Positions 1 to 7,247 of a DNA stretch of 18,854 bases are shown here, one piece after another. The translations under genes and the position numbers were made by a program. The DNA comes from JANYJJ01 sp043749975 (GTDB lineage: Bacteria > Pseudomonadota > Gammaproteobacteria > Burkholderiales > Burkholderiaceae_C). The notes beneath the pieces were generated by a model that was not told the DNA's origin, made no database searches, and saw only the letters and a program-made list of their open reading frames with translations. Position 1 is the stretch's first letter; each line of letters starts with the position of its first letter. The stretch is taken from assembly GCA_043749975.1 (NCBI GenBank), contig JAYVCL010000339.1, positions 1-18,854 of the forward strand, in the 5' to 3' direction.

Positions 1-139
1 GGTTTCATGCGCCTTGCAGCCAGATCGATCCCAATCCGAACTGCCGCCCACCGCTAACCAATTGATCTTGTTCGACTTTTAACCGGACACTACTGGTACC
101 CGATAACCATTGGTGTCGAAAAAATCTGAAAGGTAGTAG

Positions 140-1033
140 GTGCACACTGCTGTTTTTGACTATCAACGTGCCTTCTCTCGCAACCTGGGCTGGCTGACTG
201 CTTCTGAACAGTCGACGCTTCGCGGCGCGCGCGTGGCGGTGGCGGGCTTGGGTGGCGTGGGCGGGGCACACGTACTGACTCTTGCAAGGCTGGGTATTGG
301 GCGTTTCAACATTGCAGACTTCGACCGATTCGAAGTTCACAACTTCAACCGTCAAGCTGGCGCGTCCATTCCGTTTCTGGGTCAAATGAAGGTTGACGTG
401 ATTGGCCGGATGGCCAGTGAAATTAACCCGGAGGCGGATATTCGGCCATTTTCGCAAGGCGTTACACCTGAAAACGTCGACGACTTCCTGCGTGATGTCG
501 ACATTTACGTCGACGGGATCGATTTTTTCGCGATGCAAGCGCGTCGAATGGTGTTCGCCGCCTGTCGTGAACGTGGCATCCCGGCGCTGACGGCCGCGCC
601 CTTGGGAATGGGGGTTGCTTTGTTGTGTTTTCACCCCAGTGGCATGAGCTTCGAGGACTACTTCAGGCTCGAAGGATTCGATCGACAAGAGCAATTGGCT
701 CGTTTCATTGCGGGTTTGTCGCCAGCGATGTTGCAGCGCCACTATCTGGTGGCACCCGAGGCCGTCGACTTTCAAGAGCAGCGCGGCCCCTCGACCGTGA
801 TGGCTTGTGATTTGTGTGCGGGCGTAATGGGCACATCGGTGCTGAAGATTTTGGTTTCCCGTGGATCGGTCAGGTATGCGCCGTGGGCGATGCAGTTCGA
901 TGCTTATCGACAACAACTGAGGTTCACTTGGCGCCCGTTCGGCAACGCCAATCCGCTTCAGCAGTTGCTGCTGATGCTGATCCGTCCAAGACTGCGTGGT
1001 GCCGATCCGTCTCTATCCATCCCGCCTGGTTGA
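140..1033 (+). CDS. ThiF/MoeB/HesA-family E1-like adenylyltransferase
   Basis: Cytoplasmic E1-like enzyme of 297 aa, expected to bind ATP and adenylate a carboxyl terminus (of a ubiquitin-like sulfur carrier or a peptide). Visible motifs are the nucleotide-binding loop GLGGVGG (residues 36-42), an Asp pair in ADFDRFEVHNFNRQ (D60, D62, with N70 and R71), K84 in the usual GxxK position, and D128 in VDGIDFF. All are standard ThiF-fold ATP/Mg contacts. Only one CxxC (C223/C226, ACDLC) is seen, whereas MoeB/ThiF enzymes usually carry two for zinc. The start is GTG preceded by an AGG-containing stretch (131-136). No ThiS/MoaD-like partner, nitroreductase domain or E2-like gene is in the window, so the substrate is unknown. 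It lies outside the tightly packed eps operon and is less G+C-rich. The family call is firm; the role is open. Confidence 0.88.
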   Translation: MHTAVFDYQRAFSRNLGWLTASEQSTLRGARVAVAGLGGVGGAHVLTLARLGIGRFNIADFDRFEVHNFNRQAGASIPFLGQMKVDVIGRMASEINPEADIRPFSQGVTPENVDDFLRDVDIYVDGIDFFAMQARRMVFAACRERGIPALTAAPLGMGVALLCFHPSGMSFEDYFRLEGFDRQEQLARFIAGLSPAMLQRHYLVAPEAVDFQEQRGPSTVMACDLCAGVMGTSVLKILVSRGSVRYAPWAMQFDAYRQQLRFTWRPFGNANPLQQLLLMLIRPRLRGADPSLSIPPG

Positions 1034-1284
1034 TCGACGGCTGGGGGAGTGTCGCTCGCAACGGGCCGCAGTCGTGGGCTCAGCATACGTGCGGTCTTGC
1101 ACACTGGGCAACAACACCCCCCCACACCTGAGCGTTGCCCGGAGTCATGCCTGTATGCCATCATCCGACGCTGCAAGAATGCGGTCTCTCGGAGGGAACT
1201 TCCGAACACGTTGCGGGCTTGAGAAAGCGGTCCGCTGCAGGAAGCTCATTCGGTTGCTGACCGTCGGTTTGGATGGAGAACGTT
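1034..1284. other. Spacer upstream of the exopolysaccharide operon
   Basis: About 250 bases without a supported gene; the open frames across it show no family resemblance and overlap real genes out of frame. It is the natural site for the operon promoter, but I see no convincing sigma-70 box pair and no clear sigma-54 GG-N10-GC element. The only notable structure is a 7-base inverted repeat, GGGCAAC (1106-1112) and GTTGCCC (1134-1140), flanking a loop with seven consecutive C. It has no T-tract, so it is not a standard terminator. Confidence 0.4.
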
Positions 1285-1920
1285 GTGAAGAATATCTTGA
1301 ATCTGTTCGTACAATCATGCAAGCCAGTGCTGCTTTTCGCAGCCATTGGTTTGTTGACCGCATGCTCTGGCCTGGCTACGAAGTACCCGCCCGCCCCGGC
1401 CTCTGCGGCAACGCAGGATTACAGCTACATCATTGGCCCTGGCGACAACCTCAACATCATCGTCTGGCGAAATCCAGAGCTGTCAATGTCTGTCCCGGTA
1501 CGTCCGGACGGGAAAATTTCCACGCCACTGATCGATGAATTGATTGCTCAGGGCAAGAACTCGGTGGAGGTCGCCCGTGACATCGAAAAAATGTTGGGAA
1601 AGTATGTTCGCGATCCTGTGGTGACCGTGATCGTGACCGGCTTCGTGGGCCCATACAGCCAGCAGATTCGGGTGGTCGGGGAAGCGACGAAGCCGCAGTT
1701 TCTGCCCTATAAGCAGCAGATGACCTTGCTGGACGTCATGATTGCTGTAGGCGGCCTGACCGACTTTGCGGCCGGCAATGACGCCACGATCCTGCGCATT
1801 GGGGAAGGTGACAAGCAGTACTCCGTTCGGCTCAAAGATCTGATCAAACGGGGCGACATCTCTGCGAATGTCGAAATGAAGCCGGGCGACATTTTGATCA
1901 TTCCGCAAGGCTTCTTCTAG
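1285..1920 (+). CDS. Wza-type polysaccharide export lipoprotein, XrtA/PEP-CTERM associated (TIGR03027-like)
   Basis: Outer-membrane or periplasmic export lipoprotein (211 aa) expected to form or contribute to the polysaccharide secretion channel. The N-terminus MKNILNLFVQSCKPV is followed by a hydrophobic stretch and the lipobox LLTAC, with lipidated Cys27. A Poly_export domain follows (YIIGPGDNLNIIVWRNPEL, then the VRPDGKISTPLI block), then a SLBB-like domain (QIRVVGEATKPQFLPY) ending in MKPGDILIIPQGFF. I chose GTG at 1285 because GGAG (1275-1278) lies six bases upstream and gives a typical signal-peptide start. ATG at 1273 is in frame (+4 aa) but has no Shine-Dalgarno. Its position as first gene, directly before the chain-length determinant, is the usual order in XrtA loci. 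Confidence 0.93.
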   Translation: MKNILNLFVQSCKPVLLFAAIGLLTACSGLATKYPPAPASAATQDYSYIIGPGDNLNIIVWRNPELSMSVPVRPDGKISTPLIDELIAQGKNSVEVARDIEKMLGKYVRDPVVTVIVTGFVGPYSQQIRVVGEATKPQFLPYKQQMTLLDVMIAVGGLTDFAAGNDATILRIGEGDKQYSVRLKDLIKRGDISANVEMKPGDILIIPQGFF

Positions 1921-1927
1921 CGCCTTT

Positions 1928-1955
1928 CGCGAGGGCCGCTACCGGCCGATTCGCG
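1928..1955 (+). terminator. Possible attenuator or weak terminator hairpin
   Basis: A nested inverted repeat in the ~100-base gap after the export lipoprotein gene. The outer arms are CGCGA (1928-1932) and TCGCG (1951-1955). The inner arms are GGCCG (1934-1938) and CGGCC (1943-1947) around a CTAC loop, with a small asymmetric internal loop. It is followed by CAACGTTTT, so the T-tract is short and offset. It may act as an attenuator or mRNA-stabilising hairpin between the first gene and the rest; chance pairing in G+C-rich DNA is possible. Confidence 0.3.
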
Positions 1956-2022
1956 CAACGTTTTCGCTGTACCTGCCGCCGCAAGCCTGCGTGCGTCCTT
2001 TGCAAACCAGAGATTGCATTCG

Positions 2023-3606
2023 ATGGAAGTTTTGTTCGCTCAGATATCCACAATCGCCAAGGGCATGTGGAGATTTCGCTGGCAATCGCTATTGGTCGCC
2101 TGGCTGGTGGGGGTGATCGCTGCGGTGGTGGTGTTTCGGGTGCCCGACCGGTATGAGGCCACGGCCCGCATCTTCGTCGACACGCAGTCCATCTTGAAGC
2201 CGTTGATGTCCGGCTTGGCGGTGCAGCCGAACGTGGAGCAACAAGTCGTGATGCTGAGTCGCACGCTGATCAGCCGCCCCAACGTCGAAAAGCTTGTGCG
2301 CATGGCCGATCTCGACCTCAAGAACGAATCAAAGGCGCAGCAAGAAACGCTGATAGGCGATTTGATGAAGACGCTGGAGATCAAGAACATCGGACGCGAC
2401 AACCTGTATTCGCTTTCGTTCCGCGACTCCGATGCCGGCAAGGCGCAGCGAGTCATTCAGTCGCTGGTGTCGATCTTCGTGGAATCTAGTCTAGGAGCTA
2501 CCCGTAAAGACACCGCGACAGCCAAGCAGTTCATCAACGAGCAGATCAAGAGTTACGAAGCCAAGCTTGAAGAAGCCGAAACCCGTTTGAAGGAGTTTCG
2601 TCTGCGCAACATCCAGCTTCAATCCGGCGAGGGCAGGGATTCGGCCTCGCGCCTTGCTGGCCTTGGCGAGCAACTGGACGAGGCGAAACTGGCGCTGCGC
2701 GAAGCTGAGAACGCCCGTGACGCTGCCAAGGCCCAACTCAGCAACGAGAAGTCACAGAACGTGAGCCTGTCCACGCAGAGCCTTTTGCAAGAATCGGCTG
2801 TGGCCGTTGCAACGCCCGAGATTGATGCCCGCATCGACGCGCAGAAGCGCAATCTCGATGTCTTGTTGCAGCGCTTCACCGAACTGCACCCGGACATCGT
2901 CGGAACGAGGCGTTTGATCAAGGAACTGGAAGAGCAAAAGCGAAAAGAAGTCCAGGAGCTTCGGCGTACTGCGATGGCGTCTCCGTCATCAGCAAGCGGC
3001 AATAGCAACAGCTTGGTGTACCAAGAGCTGAATCGCCTGTTGGCGACATCCGAGGTGCAGGTGGCGGGCCTGCGCGCCCGCGTCTCCGAGTACTCGGCGC
3101 GTTATGCGCAGGGGCGCGAGTCGATGAAGACCGCACCGCAACTCGAAGCGGAAGCATCCCAACTCAACCGCGACTACGCCATTAACAAGAAGAACTACGA
3201 AGACCTAGTGGCCAGACGAGAATCGGCTTCGATGTCGGGTGAACTCGAAGTGGCGTCGGGCGTGGCCGATTTTCGGCTGATCGATCCGCCTCGCGTCTCG
3301 CCAGAGCCTGTCTCACCGAACCGATTGCTGTTGATGGCGCTGGCGTTGGCTGCGACGGTGCTATCTGGCTTGTTCTTCGCCTTCGCAGCAAGCCAGTTGC
3401 GACCGGTGTTCCACAACGCTAGCGATCTGCGCGATCAATTCGAGCTTCCCGTTCTCGGCGTGGTGTCCAGGATGGCAAGCGAGGCAGACAAACGACATGA
3501 AAAGGTGGATCTGATGCGCTTTCTGTTTGGGTCGGGAAGCCTGGTGGGCGTGTTCACGACGGTCTTGATTGTCATGTCGGTCATGGCTGCAAAGCAGGCA
3601 GGTTGA
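2023..3606 (+). CDS. XrtA-system polysaccharide chain-length determinant (Wzz/GumC type, TIGR03007-like)
   Basis: Inner-membrane polysaccharide co-polymerase (527 aa) that sets glycan chain length and partners the tyrosine autokinase encoded next. The N-terminal Wzz domain has a first membrane segment around residues 22-39 (SLLVAWLVGVIAAVVVF), followed by the typical PDRYEATARIFVDTQSILKPL block. A long charged, coiled-coil-rich periplasmic part spans roughly 165-400 (for example KSYEAKLEEAETRLKEFR). The proline-rich motif LIDPPRVSPEPVSPNR (419-434) directly precedes the second membrane segment (435-458), and a further hydrophobic stretch lies near the C-terminus (503-522). ATG 2023 was chosen because AGAGA (2009-2013) lies nine bases upstream; a TTG at 2014 would add three residues. 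No kinase domain is fused; the kinase is the separate next gene. Confidence 0.94.
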   Translation: MEVLFAQISTIAKGMWRFRWQSLLVAWLVGVIAAVVVFRVPDRYEATARIFVDTQSILKPLMSGLAVQPNVEQQVVMLSRTLISRPNVEKLVRMADLDLKNESKAQQETLIGDLMKTLEIKNIGRDNLYSLSFRDSDAGKAQRVIQSLVSIFVESSLGATRKDTATAKQFINEQIKSYEAKLEEAETRLKEFRLRNIQLQSGEGRDSASRLAGLGEQLDEAKLALREAENARDAAKAQLSNEKSQNVSLSTQSLLQESAVAVATPEIDARIDAQKRNLDVLLQRFTELHPDIVGTRRLIKELEEQKRKEVQELRRTAMASPSSASGNSNSLVYQELNRLLATSEVQVAGLRARVSEYSARYAQGRESMKTAPQLEAEASQLNRDYAINKKNYEDLVARRESASMSGELEVASGVADFRLIDPPRVSPEPVSPNRLLLMALALAATVLSGLFFAFAASQLRPVFHNASDLRDQFELPVLGVVSRMASEADKRHEKVDLMRFLFGSGSLVGVFTTVLIVMSVMAAKQAG

Positions 3607-3611
3607 AAGAC

Positions 3612-4538
3612 ATGAGCAGCCTCATTGAACAAGCCGCGCAGCGCCTGGACCAGCTTCGCCGAGCGGGTGTGGTGATTCCAGAAATGGCAAACACCGTGTC
3701 GCCGCCAATCGATCCCGAGCGATCATCTGCTGGTTTGGCAACAGCGGTTAAGCCTCAGTCGGCGCTTCGACCTGAAAAGCCGCCTGTCATCTCGCGGTAC
3801 GTCGATTTGAATCTGGAGGCGCTTGCGGCCGCCGGGATCGTGACTCCAAATGCCCCGCGCTCGCACACTGCGGATCAATACCGCGTCATCAAGCGTCCCT
3901 TGATCAGCAACGCCATGGGCAAGGGCGCGTCGATTTTGAACCATGGCAATTTGATCATGGTGACGAGTGCAGTTGCCGGCGAAGGCAAGAGCTACACATC
4001 GGTGAATTTGGCGATGAGTATTGCCGCCGAGCTCGACAACACCGTCATGCTGGTCGACGCCGATGTTGCACGGCCCTCTGTGTTGCGCATGCTTGGGCTG
4101 CCAGCCGGTCCCGGTCTGCTCGACTTACTGGAAGGCAAAGCCGACATGTCCGGCGTACTGCTCAAGACCAGCATCGACAAACTCACGATCTTGCCCAGTG
4201 GCACGCCCCACCCGCGCGCAACCGAACTGCTGGCCAGCGATGCCATGCGCGCGTTGCTGGACGACATGGCCAAACGCTACCCTGACCGAATCATCATTTT
4301 CGATTCGCCGCCGTTGTTGCTGACCACCGAAGCGCGGGTGCTGGCCACTCAGATGGGGCAGGTCGTGCTGGTGGTGCAGGCCGAGAATACGCTTCGGGCC
4401 GACGTTCAGCTTGCGCTGTCGACGATCGAGACTTGCCCGGTGCGGCTGCTGTTGCTGAACAAAGCCCACACCGACTCTGCGACTGGCTATGGCTATGGGT
4501 ATGGGTATGGGTATGGCTACGAGCAGCCGACGTCCTGA
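3612..4538 (+). CDS. XrtA-associated tyrosine autokinase (BY-kinase, TIGR03018-like)
   Basis: Cytoplasmic bacterial tyrosine kinase (308 aa) that docks on the chain-length protein and regulates polymer synthesis through cycles of autophosphorylation. Motifs seen: Walker A GEGKS (123-127), Walker A' VMLVDAD (145-151) and Walker B IIIFDSPP (227-234). The C-terminus is a tyrosine cluster of six Gly-Tyr pairs (292-303, then EQPTS), the presumed autophosphorylation tail. The N-terminal ~110 residues form a variable linker, with two similar helices containing LRRAGVVIPEM and LAAAGIVTPNA. ATG 3612 lies five bases after the upstream stop (TGA 3604-3606); a TTG at 3603 would overlap it. The pairing with the preceding Wzz-like gene matches Gram-positive CapA/CapB-style split kinases, here in the XrtA form. 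Confidence 0.94.
   Translation: MSSLIEQAAQRLDQLRRAGVVIPEMANTVSPPIDPERSSAGLATAVKPQSALRPEKPPVISRYVDLNLEALAAAGIVTPNAPRSHTADQYRVIKRPLISNAMGKGASILNHGNLIMVTSAVAGEGKSYTSVNLAMSIAAELDNTVMLVDADVARPSVLRMLGLPAGPGLLDLLEGKADMSGVLLKTSIDKLTILPSGTPHPRATELLASDAMRALLDDMAKRYPDRIIIFDSPPLLLTTEARVLATQMGQVVLVVQAENTLRADVQLALSTIETCPVRLLLLNKAHTDSATGYGYGYGYGYGYEQPTS
4485..4520 (+). repeat. In-frame hexanucleotide tandem repeat encoding (Gly-Tyr)6
   Basis: Six near-identical 6-base units of the form GGBTAY, reading ggctat, ggctat, three ggGTAT-type units and ggctac, encode six Gly-Tyr dipeptides at the end of the tyrosine kinase. The unit is a multiple of three, so slippage would change the number of phosphorylatable tyrosines without breaking the frame. 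Confidence 0.9.
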
Positions 4539-4559
4539 GTGCCGGCAGTGCCGCCCACG

Positions 4560-6134
4560 ATGCTCAGAATTCCTTTGACGTTGCGCTGCGGCGGTTCTCG
4601 GCCAACCTTCCCCGTCATTGGCGTGCTGACCATCGGCATGGGCATGGGCACGAGCAGCCCCATGGTCCATGCGCAAGCTCAAACCGAAGCGATCGTGACC
4701 GCCCGCACGCTGTCGATCACCCCTGAACTGTCGGTTTCGCAGACGCTCACCGACAACGGTCGCCTGTCTTCGAGTGATCGTCAAGCCGACCTGATCACCC
4801 GGGTCAGCCCGACGCTGCACGTCCGAAGCAACGGCGGGCGCATACAGGGTTTTGTCGACTACTCGCTCAGCGGCCTGATCTACGCCAAAAGCTCCGCGTC
4901 GAACACCGTGCAACAGTCCCTCAACGCTGACGTGAAGGCCGAGGCGATCGAGAACTTTGCGTATTTGAAAGCGACCGCGAATATTTCACAGCAAAACATT
5001 TCGGCATTCGGCATTCAGTCGCCCGATCCAAGTCTGCGCACCGCCAATCAAACCGAGGTGTCAACTTTTATGCTTGAGCCGTACATCAAGGGACGCCTTG
5101 CCAACGTGGCCAGCTACGATGCCCGGCTGAGCTACTCCGCAACGCGCAGCGGCAACCAAACCTTTGGGAACTCGACGCGGTCGGGTGCCAGTGTGCGCGT
5201 CGGTTCGGAGAATTCGCAAGCGCGAATCAACTGGGCAGTCGACGCGTCGCGCGAAACGACCGGTTTCAGCGCCGGCCGCGAAACCCAATCCGATCTGGCC
5301 ACCGGCAGCCTGATATTTAGCCCTACCCCAGAAGTGCAGTTGACCGCCAGGGGTGGCCGAGAGAGCAACACGATCGCCAGCATCGATCGCCAGGCCAGCA
5401 ACACCTACGGCCTGGGCTTGCGCTGGACGCCTTCGCCGCGCACGTCGGTCTCGATCGACCGCGACCAACGCTTTTTCGGCAGTTCGCATTCCGTCAGTCT
5501 GCTGCATCGCACCGCGCGCACCGCATGGGCGTTCAGCGATTCGCGCAGCGTGTCGTCAGATGCATTCGGCGCATCCCGAGGCGTTCCGCTAACCGAGTTC
5601 GACCTTCTCTTCTTGACGCTGACTTCGAGGTTCCCAGATCCGATCCAGCGTGCGCAACAAGCCCTGATCCAACTCCAGGCTTTGGGCATCAATCCGGGGG
5701 CCATCGCGCAGGGCGGATTTCTCACCGACGCCGTTTCATTGCAGCGTCGGCAGGACCTTTCGGCCGCGCTGAACGGCCTGCGCAGTAACCTCATCTTGTC
5801 TGCCTTCAAGACCGAGACGCGGCGGCTGGACGCGATCAGCGCTGTCATCGACCCTCTGTCCGCCGGTACTGTGATTCGTCAGAGGGGCTTCAGCGTCGCG
5901 CTGTCGCACCGGCTGACGCCAGAATCGACCGTCAACCTGATCACTACGCAAACCCGAAGCAGCAGTTCGCTCACCGGCGCGACCACAAACCTGCTTTCGG
6001 TCACCTCCACCTGGACAAGTCGTTTAGGAGAGCGCACCCATGTGTCGCTCGGCGCGCGACACGCGGTCTCCGATGGCGACACTGCGCCTTACACCGAGTC
6101 GGCACTGATCGGCACCTTTTTAATGAATTTCTGA
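4560..6134 (+). CDS. PEP-CTERM/XrtA-associated outer-membrane beta-barrel protein (TIGR03016-like)
   Basis: Predicted outer-membrane beta-barrel (524 aa), conserved in XrtA loci and probably serving polysaccharide passage or secretion; its exact role is not established. The N-terminus has a basic, then hydrophobic stretch ending MVHAQA, fitting a Sec signal peptide of about 40 residues. The mature protein begins with the family pattern ITPELSVSQTLTDNGRLS. Alternating polar and hydrophobic strands run throughout, and the protein ends GTFLMNF with the terminal Phe typical of BAM substrates. A central non-strand segment (around ASRGVPLTEFDLLFL) is typical of the family. The start is uncertain: GTG 4539 abuts the kinase stop and would add seven residues; neither start has a good Shine-Dalgarno. 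I prefer ATG 4560 for the signal peptide. Confidence 0.87.
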   Translation: MLRIPLTLRCGGSRPTFPVIGVLTIGMGMGTSSPMVHAQAQTEAIVTARTLSITPELSVSQTLTDNGRLSSSDRQADLITRVSPTLHVRSNGGRIQGFVDYSLSGLIYAKSSASNTVQQSLNADVKAEAIENFAYLKATANISQQNISAFGIQSPDPSLRTANQTEVSTFMLEPYIKGRLANVASYDARLSYSATRSGNQTFGNSTRSGASVRVGSENSQARINWAVDASRETTGFSAGRETQSDLATGSLIFSPTPEVQLTARGGRESNTIASIDRQASNTYGLGLRWTPSPRTSVSIDRDQRFFGSSHSVSLLHRTARTAWAFSDSRSVSSDAFGASRGVPLTEFDLLFLTLTSRFPDPIQRAQQALIQLQALGINPGAIAQGGFLTDAVSLQRRQDLSAALNGLRSNLILSAFKTETRRLDAISAVIDPLSAGTVIRQRGFSVALSHRLTPESTVNLITTQTRSSSSLTGATTNLLSVTSTWTSRLGERTHVSLGARHAVSDGDTAPYTESALIGTFLMNF

Positions 6135-6137
6135 CCC

Positions 6138-7247
6138 ATGTACGAAGCCTTTTACGGGTTGACGAGCAAGCCGTTCCAGCTGAACCCCGACCCCACTTTT
6201 TACTTCGGCAGCAAGCAACACAGCCGTGCCCGGGCCTATCTTGAATACGGTGTGTTGCGCCACGAGGGCTTCGTCGTGATTACGGGCGAGATCGGTGCCG
6301 GCAAGACGATGATCCTGCGTTCGCTGATTGATGGGCTGCATGGAAGCAACGTTGTCATCGGGCATTTGGTAACCACGCAACTGGATGCCGAAGACACACT
6401 TCGCATGGTCGGGTCGGCGTTTGGGTTTCATGTCAAGGACGTGCCGAAGTCAGAGTTGTTGTCCACACTGGAAGCGTTTTTGCTCGGCCAGACGAGTCAG
6501 GGCAAGCGATGTCTGCTGATCGTCGACGAGGCGCAAAACCTCACGTTGCGTGCAGTCGAAGAATTGCGCATGTTGTCGAATTTTCAGTTCGGCAACCAGG
6601 CCTTGCTGCAAAGTTTCCTGGTCGGGCAACCCGAGTTTCGCGAGACGCTTCGGCGCCCCGAGATGGAGCAATTCAGGCAGCGCGTGGCGGCGACGTGCCA
6701 CATCGGCCCGCTGGACCTTTCGGAGACGCAACGCTACATCGAACACCGCCTCAAGCGCGCCGGTTCTACCGGCAAGCCCACCTTTGAAGTCGAAGTCTTC
6801 GAGGCGATCTTCAAGGCCAGCCGCGGAATCCCCCGTCGCATCAACTCGATCTGCGACCGGCTCTTGCTGCTGGGGTTTTTGAACGATAAGACGCACCTGG
6901 GTGCCGCAGACGTGGCCGAGGTGATCAACGACTTTGCGCAGGAGTCGGAAGCGCCAATTCGCAGCCTGCCCGCCGAGGCCAACCTGGCCTATCCGCCAAC
7001 CGAGGCGCAGGACAGCGGGGCCATGCCTGACTTGTCGATCGACCTCTCCAGGGTCAAGCTTGACGCGGGTATGGGGGAACGTCTTTCGCGACAACTGGCC
7101 GCGCTCGGTGCCGAACAAGGAATGAACCCCCTTCAGCGGCTGGAAAACAGCGTGCTGCGGCTCGAGCGCCTCAACATGCAAACGCTGGCCACGCTGCAAA
7201 AGCTGGTCAAAGCAGTCCAGACGGTTCCAGACGAAAGCAGCAAGTGA
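6138..7247 (+). CDS. XrtA/PEP-CTERM-associated AAA ATPase (ExeA-like, TIGR03015-like)
   Basis: Putative secretion-type AAA ATPase of 369 aa. The N-terminal MYEAFYGLTSKPFQLNPDP block is the hallmark of ExeA/GspA-like ATPases. Walker A GEIGAGKT is at residues 50-57 and Walker B LLIVDEAQ at 126-133; sensor/arginine-finger motifs follow (ASRGIPRRINSICDRLLLLG, around 230). The C-terminal ~100 residues are a variable region with a likely coiled coil (LQRLENSVLRLERLNMQTLA). It begins three bases after the beta-barrel stop and its own stop overlaps the deacetylase start. No transmembrane segment or peptidoglycan-binding domain is seen, unlike full ExeA. It may energise or organise envelope assembly around the polysaccharide exporter (inference). 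Confidence 0.93.
   Translation: MYEAFYGLTSKPFQLNPDPTFYFGSKQHSRARAYLEYGVLRHEGFVVITGEIGAGKTMILRSLIDGLHGSNVVIGHLVTTQLDAEDTLRMVGSAFGFHVKDVPKSELLSTLEAFLLGQTSQGKRCLLIVDEAQNLTLRAVEELRMLSNFQFGNQALLQSFLVGQPEFRETLRRPEMEQFRQRVAATCHIGPLDLSETQRYIEHRLKRAGSTGKPTFEVEVFEAIFKASRGIPRRINSICDRLLLLGFLNDKTHLGAADVAEVINDFAQESEAPIRSLPAEANLAYPPTEAQDSGAMPDLSIDLSRVKLDAGMGERLSRQLAALGAEQGMNPLQRLENSVLRLERLNMQTLATLQKLVKAVQTVPDESSK

Noticed and set aside
75..110. Possible insertion-sequence end (TTTTAACCGGACACTACTGG region)
   Set aside because: It vaguely recalls IS termini, but there is no matching inverted partner, no target duplication and no transposase in the window.
5..916. 303-codon open frame on the minus strand opposite the ThiF gene
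   Set aside because: Antisense shadow of a gene with clear family motifs; its translation is rich in His/Arg/Gln with no recognisable domain.
1034..1284. Sigma-54 or sigma-70 promoter for the operon
   Set aside because: I looked for GG-N10-GC and for -35/-10 pairs; candidates such as the TGGGCTCAGCATACGTGC stretch have wrong spacing.
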